This document shows positions 1 to 10,272 of a stretch of 64,000 nt of DNA, piece after piece. Source of the stretch: Microcebus murinus. Its lineage: Eukaryota > Chordata > Mammalia > Primates > Cheirogaleidae. The stretch is from the NCBI RefSeq assembly GCF_040939455.1, contig NC_134106.1, positions 75,833,001-75,897,000 on the forward strand, given 5' to 3'. The position numbers and the translations under genes were made by a program. Under the pieces are notes generated by a model. That model had not been told where the DNA came from. It saw nothing but the letters and a program-made list of their open reading frames with translations, and ran no database searches. Each line of letters starts with the position of its first letter. Position 1 is the first letter of the stretch.

Positions 1-599
1 TTACCTGAGCTGATGCTCTGGACCCTTGTGACGTGCAGACGTGCACGGGAAGGGACCCAGTGCAATGAGGATCCAAGGAGTGAATGAAACAGGGAAGGAG
101 TGTAGAGGAGTTGCTTGTACCCAACTCCAGTAAAGTCTGAGGTTTCTTAGGTTAAGCACTTAAATTACCTTGGATTTCACACGCATTTGTGGGTTCATTC
201 AGATTCTGTTCTTTGGTCACACGTATGCATATCTCAGGCTTGGCCATGGTTTTTTATTCATTTTTTTTCATTTATTTTTTTTAACTCACCTCAGACTTTA
301 GTTCATACCATCTCTGCCGGTCCAGTTGAACTACATACCTGCAACAGAGGAGGAACAACAGAGTTGTCTTGTGAGAGGCTGGGGAGCCTGCTCATGCAGG
401 TGTCCAATTTTTAAGTTTAGCAAAAAAATTTTCAAACATATAGAAGGATAAAAATAGTTGACAAGCTAGAGTCAAAGATTCCTCTTTTCTCCTTTTTCTC
501 TATTTCACTCATACCTATTTTTGATGCATCTGGTTTTCAATAGACTTTTTACATCTCAAATTGGCTAAATTAAGAGAATAGTGTTGGAATACACCCACA
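1..599. other. Non-coding stretch, nothing recognised
   Basis: Read on both strands. There is no open frame of note, no CpG cluster and no repeat that I can name. AT-rich runs occur near 250-290. In human the neighbour on this side of ZNF514 is MRPS5, but I see no MRPS5 exon here. Confidence 0.4.
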
Positions 600-1830
600 G
601 GTCAAGCCGGATGATTGGGAACATGGTAAGACCAGTTAATGCTATGAGCAGGGACCCACCCATTGCCACGCTTCATTTCCTGTGGAATGAGTTCCTAAGT
701 CAGAAGCAATGCTGTATGAAATACCATAGCAGTGAATAAAGCATTCTGTAAGTCCATGGATAGTTGTTTTGGCAGAAGCATTATGGGCAGAAGTGGGTAA
801 ATCCATATCCAAAGTGTCTATTCCAGTAAGGACAAAGTGCTGCACCTGCCATGATAGAACTGGTCCAGTGTAATCAACCTACAACCAGAAAGCTGGCTGA
901 GCCTCCTGGAGTGTGCCATATCAGCGGCTCAATATTGGTCTCTGCTGTTGGAATATGGGGCAGTCAGCAGTGACTATAGCCAGATTGGCCTGGCCAGTGA
1001 AAGTCCATGTTGAGCCCATACATAACCTCCATCCCTGACTTTATACAGGAGTCCATTTGGCTGGGGAAGGAGGCTGACTGGCATATACAGAATGGGTTAT
1101 TCTACCCACTTCATTAAAATCCTCCTCTGTGGAGGACACCCTTTTGGAAGCACTCATATTGGACATAATAACCTTCATGTTCTGTGTCCAGTCATTGAAG
1201 TCTGTCCACAAACCTCTTCTCCAGATTTCCTGGTCACTAACTTTCTAATTATACTCTTTTCAAGTATTTGACCACTCAGCCAAGCCATTAGACACAGCCC
1301 ATGAAAAAGTATAGTTCTGTACTTCTGACCAGGCAAAATGAACAACTGGGTGTGCTGCTCTAACTTCTTCCTGCTTGGAGGATTTCTCTACTCCACTGTC
1401 CTTCAGAGTCTTTCCAGTGTGGGAGTGTAGTCCTGCAGCTGTCCACTTTCAGGAGGTGCCTGTGTGTCATGCAGAACCACGTGTAAACCAAGCCCAAGAG
1501 TTTTCTTCTTCAGGAATCTAATCAGCCAATTCCTCAGGAAGCTGTGAGTAGGGGTTGAGAGAGAGAAGATAATGTAGCAGAAGTAGGGGCCAGGAGCATA
1601 AGGAAGTCCCACAATTAATTACTTGTTCCTTCAGGACCTATTCAAGTCCGGTTTTGTGTGTGCCACTTCCATTTGATGATGGAGTATTGCTGTGCGCCCT
1701 CAACTTTATTGCTTGATGGATCAGACAACATCCAGGTCATGATGGGCAGCTCAGATCGCATGGTAACTTGCTGGCCAGTGGTTTCAAACATTCAGAATCT
1801 ATTAAGGTCCATAGCAAGTTTGATTTTGGT
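600..1830 (-). mobile_element. ERV-L (class III) pol relic, integrase region
   Basis: On the minus strand a broken frame at 642-845 matches the catalytic core of ERV-L type integrase: a glycine-rich start, a run rich in Asn-Ala-Ser-Ala-Lys, and an Ala-Ser-Asp context for a catalytic aspartate. Weaker broken frames continue to about 1830. No LTR was identified on either side. It is inactive, with many stops and frameshifts. Family assignment is by recognition of the integrase motif and would need a protein search to confirm. Confidence 0.6.
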
Positions 1831-1836
1831 TTGGTT

Positions 1837-3985
1837 AGTTTGTTATTTGTTTCTGACTTTTAACTTTGAAATAATTATAGATTTGTAGCAAGTTGTAAAA
1901 ATAGTACTGAGAGGTCACACGTACCCTACGTGCAGTTTTCCCCAATGATAATATCTTACACAACTATAGCACAAAATCAAAACCAGGAAATTGATATTGG
2001 TACAATCCATAGAGCATATTCAGATTTTGTCAGTTTTACATGCACTCATTTGTGTGTGTGTTTGTATGTGTGTAGGTCTGTGCAATTGTGTTACAAGTGT
2101 AGATTCATATAACCACCACCACATTCAAGATACAGAACTGTTCTATCTCCACAAAGATCCCTTGTGCTTCTGCCTTAGAGTCATACCCATAACTCTTCTC
2201 TCCTAACCCTTAGCCTAACCCTTCTCTCGCTAACCCTTAGCCACTAATCTGTTTCTGATCTCTATAATTTTATCATTTTGAGAACATTACATCAGTGGAA
2301 TTATACAGTATGTAACCTTTGAGGTTGGCTTTTTTCACTCAACATAATACCCTTGATGTCTATCCAAGTTGTTACATGTACCAATAATTTATTCCTTTTA
2401 ACTACTGAATGATATTCCACGGTACCACCATTTGTTAACCATTCACCCATTGTAGGATATTAGTTTGTCTCTAATTTTTGGCTGTTTCAAACAAAGCTGC
2501 CATCAACATTTGTGTACATGTTTTTTAATATTTAAAAAATATTTTAATTGTAAAATACACATAACATCTTACCAATTTTTAAGTATACAATTCAGTGGCA
2601 TCAAGTACATTCTTATTGTTGTGTTACTATCACTACCATCTATCCACAGAATTCTTTTCATCTTGCAAAACTGAAACTCTATACCTATTAAACAGTAACT
2701 CTCCATACCCATCTTCCCCATCCCCTAGAAACCACCATTCTACCTTCTGTCTCTATGAGTTTGACTAGTTTTTACTTTGGGTACCTCATATAAGTGCATT
2801 CATACAGTATTGCCCTTTTGTGACTGGCTCATTTCACTTAGCATAGTGTCCTCAAGGTTGATTCATGTGTAGCATTTGTCAGAATTTCCTTCCTTTTTAA
2901 GGCTTAGAAATATTCCATTGTATGTATATACCACATTTTGTTTATCCACTCATCTGTCGATGGACACTTGGATTACTTCCACTTTTTTTTTTTTTTTTTT
3001 TTTTTTGAGACAGAGTCTCGCTTGTTGCCCAGGCTAGAGTGAGTGCCGTGGCGTCAGCCTAGCTCACAGCAACCTCAAACTCCTGGGCTCAAGCAATCCT
3101 GCTGCCTCAGCCTCCCGAGTAGCTGGGACTACAGGCATGCGCCACCATGCCCGGCTAATTTTCTATATATATTAGTTGGCCAATTAATTTCTTTCTATTT
3201 ATAGTAGAGACGGGGTCTCGCTCTTGCTCAGGCTGGTTTCGAACTCCTGACCTCGAGCAATCCGCCCGCCTCAGCCTCCCAGAGTGCTAGGATTACAGGC
3301 GTGAGCCACCGCGCCCGGCTTCCACTTTTTGGCTATTGTAAATAATGCTGCTATGAACGTGGGTGTACACATATTTCTTTCAGTCCTTGCTTCCAATTCT
3401 TTTGGGTATATACCCATCATGTGCATGATTTTATGTGGAAATAAGGTTTAATTTTGGGGGGATAAATTTCAAGCACTTGAAATCACTAGATTGTTTGATA
3501 AGTACAGTATATGTCTGGTCTTGTAAGAAACTGGCAAACTGTTTTTCAAACTGGCCATACCACTTTATATTCCACCAGCAGTAATGTGTGAGAGACCTAG
3601 TTTCTCTGCATCCTCACTAGCATTTGTATTGTCATCATTCTTTTTTTTTTTTTCTGTTCTAATAGGTATGTTGTGACAACTTATCATGGTTTTAAATTAC
3701 ATTTCCCCAATAGCTAATAATGTTGAACTTCTTTTCATGTGCTTCTTTGCCATCTGTATGTCCTGCTTGGTGAAATGTCTGTTGCTCATTTTCTAGGTGC
3801 GTTGACTGGTTTCTTTTACTGTTGATCTTTGAGGGTTCTTTATATATTCTAGATGTGAGTCCATTTTCAAATAGGATGTTTGAAAATATTTTCTCCCAGC
3901 CTATAGCTTGGCTTTTCATTCCTTGAGCAGGGCCTTTCACCAAGAAAAAGTTTTACATTTTGATGAAGTCCAATTTATCACCTTG
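1837..3985 (-). mobile_element. Old L1 (L1M-type) 3' end sequence, split by an Alu
   Basis: Reads as the reverse complement of old L1 3' regions, for example the sections about a mark 'left on the target' such as 2270-2330, 2570-2960 and 3321-3560. Two L1 segments seem to abut near 2530, since the same 3' region (cataatgtc..., ccattgtatg...) recurs at 2330-2420 and 2830-2940. An Alu interrupts the second at 2988-3320. No usable open frame. Confidence 0.75.
2988..3320 (-). mobile_element. Strepsirrhine-type Alu, minus orientation
   Basis: Poly-T head at about 2981-3006, then a full-length dimeric Alu ending in the reverse complement of the GCCGGGCGCGG head. It sits inside an L1; flanks repeat as tccacttttt at 2978-2987 and 3321-3330, the target-site duplication. 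The middle section carries the strepsirrhine ATATATAT and AATTAATTTCTTTCTAT stretch. Confidence 0.9.
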
Positions 3986-4009
3986 ATGAAGGCTCCATTC
4001 TAGGCAGGT

Positions 4010-4140
4010 GTGAGGAAGGTACGGTTCTAATTGGTTTATATGTATTAAGTCATGTATTCATCCCAGTAATCTTATGAGACGGAACTATTAGACGGAACTA
4101 ATTGCTAACCCTATTATATGCTTTAAAAACACATTGAGGC
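4010..4140 (-). repeat. MIR-like fragment
   Basis: Resembles the MIR 3' half in reverse (attaagtcatgtattcatcc ... aatcttatgagac). Short and diverged; it contains a local duplication of agacggaacta at 4077-4101. Confidence 0.4.
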
Positions 4141-4232
4141 CGAGTGGTACCAACTAAGAGGCCATTGTAGAACCACAGCCTTGAAGTGCTGGTGTTTTGG
4201 GGGCTTGTTGAGCAAGGTAAAATGGTGTAAGC

Positions 4233-4455
4233 CAGGGGTCCTCAAACTTTTTAAACAGGGAGCCAGTTCACTGTCCCTCAGATCATTGGAGGGCCATTGG
4301 AGAGTACGGGGCACATTCCACACATGTGCACTGTGGGCCAGGGACTAGTCGGCTGCTAAGCAGGGCAGGCAGCAGCAGCAAAAACACTGGGAGGGCCAGA
4401 TAAATGTGCTAGGCAGCCCGCATGTGGCCCGAGGGATGTAGTTTGAGGACGCCTG
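4233..4455 (+). mobile_element. hAT-type non-autonomous DNA transposon, copy 1
   Basis: A 223-bp element with terminal inverted repeats: CAGGGGTCCTCAAACT at the left and its near-complement GTTTGAGGACGCCTG at the right. It is flanked by 8-bp direct repeats gtgtaagc (4225-4232) and gtctaagc (4456-4463), 7 of 8 matching, the length expected of hAT target sites. No open frame, so it would have depended on a transposase supplied elsewhere. A second copy in the opposite orientation lies at 43475-43659. I do not know the Repbase family; the termini resemble Charlie/OposCharlie-type hATs. Confidence 0.85.
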
Positions 4456-4463
4456 GTCTAAGC

Positions 4464-6269
4464 TATGTTTTCTAGAACAGCAAATTGAACCTGAAGGATT
4501 AGATGTGGGGGAGTGGTTAAGGAAAGCCAGCATGCAGTTAGTGTAGGCTGACAGCTATAACAAATGGATAAATGGTCCTCAAAATACATGATGTGTCAAA
4601 TGCACAGAGGGTTTTATGTACAGTAGCACGTTCTTCCTATTTCATCTACTGAGTCTAAGTCTCCTGTAGGAAACAAGATCACATGCAGAAAACCCACTTG
4701 CAAAGAAGCCCTGACATCTACGTTGCTGAGACTGGACATGTGAGCACATGATTCCTCCCAATTTAGGAAGACTATTTAATATCGCAGTTATCTAAAAGTA
4801 GCAAAAGTGAACGAGAATGCATTTTCCTTGAAGAAATTAGGTTGAGCAATCTAGGCACAAAGCAAAGCTGTGGAGATGAGAACCTGTGAAAGAACATTTT
4901 TAGGGGCAACACAAAATAGTTTCCTGGGACTCGAGTGTGCGTGGGAAGAAATGTCCTGAAAGGTGTTGATGGAGGCCAAGCGGCTGGGCTTCCCTGTGAC
5001 ACAGAACCGTTCAGGCTGACCCAGAGTGAGGAGGTGGCCGGGCACCCACAGTGGACGCTGAGCAAGGAGGACGGGCAGGGTGTTAATGCTCCCCGTTGGA
5101 GAGGGAGGACTGATGGGGAGGAGACGCTGTGCTCCAGTTTGACGTGTAAGGAGACGCTGCGCTCCAGTTTGCACGTTCTGAGTGGCAGCGGATCAGGTGG
5201 AGGAGTGGACAGTCTGCAAGGCGGGATGCTGGCCGTGCAGCATGAACAGGAGAGGAGGGAGGGCCAAGGATGAAAGGGTATTTTTCATTTGGAAAAACCA
5301 GACAAAAATTAGTGTGCTAATAAAAACAGGGCAGCAAGAGAGGCGGGGTTTGGAAAGAAGATGATCAGGTGTGATGAAGAAAACAGGGCTCCCTGTCCCC
5401 TCAGCAAATCAAGGTGGGTGGGGAAGAAGGGTTCTGAGGGAAGGAGTAGATTGTGGCTCAAGTGCCCCAGATTATTTTGTTCTTACTGAGATTTAGTAGC
5501 TCTTCTTGAATAAATGTTTCTTCATTTGCTGTATGTCCTAGGACAACTTCAAGAGTTTGGGTTGTTTGTTTTTTTTTCACATTTTCCACCAATTATGCTT
5601 ATTTTGCTGGGGAGTAGGTCTGCATAGCTCCTCACCATGCCATTCTGGAAGGAAAACTCCTCCCTAAGCAAAAAATTTGGATTCAGTGTTTCCCAGTATC
5701 TGACTGGGAAAGGCAGGTTAGAGCATTTCTTATCTCCTCCAGCTCCTAACTGAAGAGGCTAAATTCCTGCTATGTGCTGTGTGCAGCTGAGAGGTTGGAG
5801 ACTTCCTTCTTCCTCACAGCTCCCACTTATAGGATGAAGGCTGGACCCCTGATGCAGCAGGTTCAGGATACGGAGGCTCTAATTGCCCCCAACTCAGCTC
5901 ATTCATAAGACAGGGGTTCCACACCAGGAGAGTCAAGCCAAGAAGATCAGAGGCTACCACCCCCACCCCCTAGCACGCAGGAGTGGTGAGTCACAGGTTT
6001 CTCCCAGTGGGAGAGACAGTCCACAAGAATGGAGAGCTCCAAAGCTATCCCTAAAGAAATGAACTTTATCTGAAGCAGAGTTTGGGGAAGTTCAAACCTA
6101 AGGGCACTCTCAAAAACGGTGAAGATTTTTGTAAGTCAGTAATTATGAAGAGTCTGCCAACACTATTAAATTAAGCACAAAAAGCTAAACCATAAACCAG
6201 CTAGTTCACTAAGGCCAATCATGGAAAGAGACAGCTAAGAAGAGTCCTCCAGGGGTCAGAGAATAGCTA
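4464..6269. other. Mostly unique non-coding DNA
   Basis: No exon or conserved frame recognised. The part at 4920-5260 is richer in G+C and holds a 30-bp tandem duplication. 5700-6269 may be further old repeat sequence joined to the L1 that becomes clear from about 6270. Confidence 0.4.
5121..5180. repeat. 30-bp tandem duplication
   Basis: Two copies of a unit starting gagacgctg, at 5121 and 5151, both followed by gctccagtttg. They differ at a few bases in the second half. It lies in a G+C-rich patch without a gene. Confidence 0.75.
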
Positions 6270-6363
6270 CCGTGATCAAGAATATGTAGTTTGGAGGAGC
6301 GATAGACAAATAGATTGGCGGGACAGATTAGAGAACCCAGAAATAAATACACACAAATATGCC

Positions 6364-6851
6364 TGTTGTGTAAGGCCTAAAATTAAGGCCCAATAGTATG
6401 TACTGCTGCCTTGACATCTAGTGAAATCAGAAGGGCTTCTAATGGCCTAACCATAAGATCTAGTCCCCACTCTCCCCCATGAATAAGGGCCAAGCAATAC
6501 TCTTCATCGAGGGGATCAGGCCCAGTTCCTGCTTATTTCAGAGTAATGGGGTTCAGTTCCCTGCCAGTCCACAGAATTATTCAAGCAAGCCAGTCACATC
6601 TTCTCGTGGGAAACAGGGGTCACCTCATTCTCTTACGTGGCTCCCACAGCCCCTGCTGGTTCACCCTGTTTCCAAATGCAACCCCCCCCACCGTGTTGCT
6701 CATTGTGGCATGCAGTGTCCTCCTCTCAGTGTGTGTGACACACAGACTGCTGTGGGGCTCATCTGTCCAGTATCAAATGTCCTGTGTTCAGCCATCCCCA
6801 AACCGTAGAGAGGAATCCTTCCCTCAGAGTGAATGGGAAGGGATTAAAACA
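6364..6851. mobile_element. Probable solo LTR inside L1
   Basis: A 488-bp block begins TGTTGTGTAAGG and ends ATTAAAACA, so it has the TG...CA ends of an LTR. It is flanked by an exact 5-bp repeat atgcc at 6359-6363 and 6852-6856, the length typical of ERV-L/MaLR integrations. The L1 frame resumes immediately on the right side. No internal viral genes remain. Family not identified. Confidence 0.65.
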
Positions 6852-7177
6852 ATGCCCAACTGATTTTTTACAAAGATGCAAAAGCAATTCAATGGATCAA
6901 TTCAATTCAATCCAATCCAATGGTGTTTTTCAACAAATGGTGCAGAAAGAATTGAACAACCACAGGCAAAAATAAATAAGCCACAATTTGAAACTTAAGC
7001 CTTATTTAAAATATTAGACTTCAAAATAAAAATAAAACTTTTGCTCAGTGAAAAACTGTTAAGAGAATGAAAAGACAAGCTATAAAGTGGGAGAAGATAT
7101 CTGCGAGCCAAGTATCTGATAAAGGACTAGTATCTAGAATTTACAAAGAATTCTCAAAACTCAAGAGTAAAAAAAGC

Positions 7178-7515
<338 letters not shown>

Positions 7516-7893
7516 AAGAGTAAAAAAAGCAAGCAAAACCAAGCAATACAATAGAAAACAAAAATAAGATATTTCACAGAAAAAGTTATACAGAAGGCAA
7601 AGACACACATGAAAAGATGCCCAGCATCATTAACCATCAGGGGAGTGCATATCAGAACCACGATGAGACATCACTACACATCTATCAAAATGGCTAAAAC
7701 AAAAATAGTGGCAACACCATAAGCTGATGATGATATGAGAAATTGGATCACTCATATATTGCTGGTGGGAATGTAAAATGTTACCACCTTTCTGGAAAAC
7801 AGTTTGGCAGTTTCTTTAAAAGCTAAACATGCAATGCAATTAACCTATTCCCTAGTAATTGTATTCCTGGAAATTTACCTCAGAGAAATGAAA

Positions 7894-8366
7894 ACCACTT
7901 TCCTCCCGCCCCTGCTCCCTTCTTAACTCTGGATAGCCACCCATCCTCTCTCCATTTCTAAAGCTTTGTCATTTCAAGACTATTGTATAAATGGAATCCT
8001 ATAGTATATGGCTTTTTGAGATTGGCTTTTTTTTACACAAAAACCTGTTTATGAATGTTCATAGCAGCTTTATTTTTAATAGCCCCCAAACTGCGAACAT
8101 CCCACATGTCCTTCACTGAGTGACTGGTTAAACACTCTGGTAAATCCATGCATAGAACACTACTCAGCAATAAAATGGAACAAGTCATTGATACTTGGAT
8201 GACTCTCCAGAGAATTATGCTGAATAAAAAAAGCCAATCTCAAAAGGCCATATACTGTAGGATTCCATTTATACAATAGTCTTGAAATGACAAAGTTATA
8301 CAAATGGAGAGTAGATGGGTGGCTGTCCAGAGTTAGGAAGCGGGCAGGGGTAGGAGGGAAGTGGTG
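7894..8366. repeat. Large inverted repeat (about 135-bp arms) within L1
   Basis: The left arm 7894-8031 is the near-exact reverse complement of 8224-8366, with about ten differences by eye, separated by about 190 bp. The right arm is in normal L1 order and orientation. The left arm interrupts the L1 between the gagaaatgaaaac block and the acacaaaaacctg block that are normally adjacent. The arms share non-consensus bases, which suggests the left arm was copied from the right arm locally after the L1 inserted. Confidence 0.85.
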
Positions 8367-8412
8367 TGGCTATAAAAGGGCAACACAAGGGCTCCTCAGG
8401 GTGATGGAAGTA

Positions 8413-8755
8413 CAGTTGGCCCTCCACATCCATAGGTTCTCCATCTGTGGATTCATCTAATTGCAAATCAAAAATATTAGGGGGGAAAAATGGAGAGTTG
8501 TGTCTGTACTGAAAGTGTACAGACTTCTTTCTTGTCATTATTCTCTAAACAATACAGAATAATAGCTATGTACGTAGCATTTACATTGTATCAGGTATTA
8601 TAAGTCATCTGGAGATGATTTAAAGCATGCAGGAGGATGTGCATAGGTTATATGCAAATACTATGCCATTTTATATCAGGGACTTGAGGATCCTAGGATT
8701 TTGGTATCCACTAGGAGTCCTGGAACCAATCCCCCCAGATACAAAGTGAGGATTG
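8413..8755. mobile_element. Tigger-like (pogo/mariner) DNA transposon relic
   Basis: Termini CAGTTGGCCCTCCACATC and ...ACAAAGTGAGGATTG are inverted repeats, flanked by TA on both sides (8411-8412 and 8756-8757), the mariner-superfamily target. Internal sequence matches the familiar short Tigger derivatives (gcatttacattgtatcaggt, aggttatatgcaaatac). No transposase frame. Confidence 0.8.
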
Positions 8756-9265
8756 TATTCTGTATCAATGTCAATATGCTGGTTGTTATATTGTTATTGT
8801 TTTGCAAAGTGTTACCACTGTGAAAACTGGGTGAAGAGTACATGGGACTTATTATTTCTCACAACTGCATGAGAATATATATTTATCTCCAAATAAAATT
8901 TTTAATTTAATAAATATATGAACTCAAAAAAATTCAGTTGACCACGAGAATGGATATCAAATACCAACGACTAAGGAATCTTTTCCTGTACCAAAAATCT
9001 TGGCCAAATTTTTATATTAGGAGTTTATACCTTCTCAAACATCATAATCTTTGTGATTTTTACAAAGATTCTTTTTGGTGGTCCCTGGCTGTCCAAGCCA
9101 TATCTCATCACCCTTACTCATTTGCTCAAACCAGGTCAGCAAATTAGGCCTCAGTCTTGGGGATCACCCCTATTTCTAGGCTCAGGTTATTTGAGCCACT
9201 TGTTAAGGCCTCCCTCCCAGGCATTTCCCTGAAGGACTAGATACCCATACTCAGGAGAACTAAAT

Positions 9266-10063
9266 TCAAGCAGTTCACCCATTTAAAGTGTACAGCTCAG
9301 TGGTTTTTAGTATATTCACAGAGCTGTGCAACCATCACCATAGTTTTAGAACACTTATTATTACACCAAAAAGAAACCTCATACCCTTCAGCTGTTACTC
9401 TACCATACTCCCATCTGCCACCCTAAGCAACCACTAGCCTTAAGCAACCACTAGTCTACTTTCTGGCTCTATAGCTTTGCCTATTCTGGACATTTCATAT
9501 AAATGAAATCATATAATATTATATGTGTTCCTTTTTGACTGACTTATTTCACTAAGCATAATGTTGTCAAGGTTCACCCATGTTGTAGCATGTAATGTAG
9601 CTTCATTACATTTTTAGGGAGGAATAATATTACATTGCATGGATATACTACGGTATGTTTTAGTTAGCCATCAGTTGATGGACATTTGAGTTGTTTTATA
9701 CCTTTTGACTATTATGTATAATGCTGCTGTGAACGTTCACGTACAAGTTTTTGTGTGAATATGTTTTTGTTTCTTTTAGATATATACCCAAGAGCAAAAT
9801 TGCTAGGTCATATGATAAATCTATATTTAACCATGTGAAGAACTGCCAGATTGTTTTCCAAAGTGGCTAGAAAAAATTTACAATCCCCTCAGCAGTGTTA
9901 AAGGGTTCTGATTTCTCACCAACATTTATTATCTGTCCTTTTGATTCTAGCCATCCCAGTAGCTGTGAAGTAGTATCTCACTGTGGTTTTGATTTTCATG
10001 TTCCTGATATCTAATGCTAGGGAATATCTTTTCATGTGCTTATTGGCCATCTGTATATATCTT
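9266..10063 (-). mobile_element. Old L1 3' region, minus orientation
   Basis: Reads as the reverse complement of an L1M 3' region, from ttaaagtgtacagctcag through gcataatgttgtcaaggttc to tcttttcatgtgcttattgg. Diverged, no frame. It may be capped by the Alu starting at 10064. Confidence 0.75.
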
Positions 10064-10272
10064 CTTCTTTTTTTTTTCGGAGACAGGGTCTCACTCTGCT
10101 GGCCAGGCTGAAGAGCAGTAGTGTGATCATAGCTCACTGCAGCCTCCAACTCCTGGGCTCAGACAATCCTTCTGCCTTAGCCTCCTAAGTAGCTAGGACT
10201 ACAGGTGCATGCCACCATGCCCAGCTAATTTTTAAATATTTTTTGGTCTTGCTATGTTTCCCAGGCTGGCAT
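10064..10272 (-). mobile_element. Old AluJ-like fragment, minus orientation
   Basis: Poly-T then gagacagggtctcactctg ... cccagctaatttttaaatat ... cccaggctggc. The 3' portion in this orientation (Alu left end) is missing, and the copy lacks the strepsirrhine middle, so it is an older AluJ-type element. Confidence 0.75.

Noticed and set aside
2203..2245. Telomere-like ctaaccctta text
   Set aside because: Only a few imperfect units within L1-derived sequence; not an interstitial telomere array.
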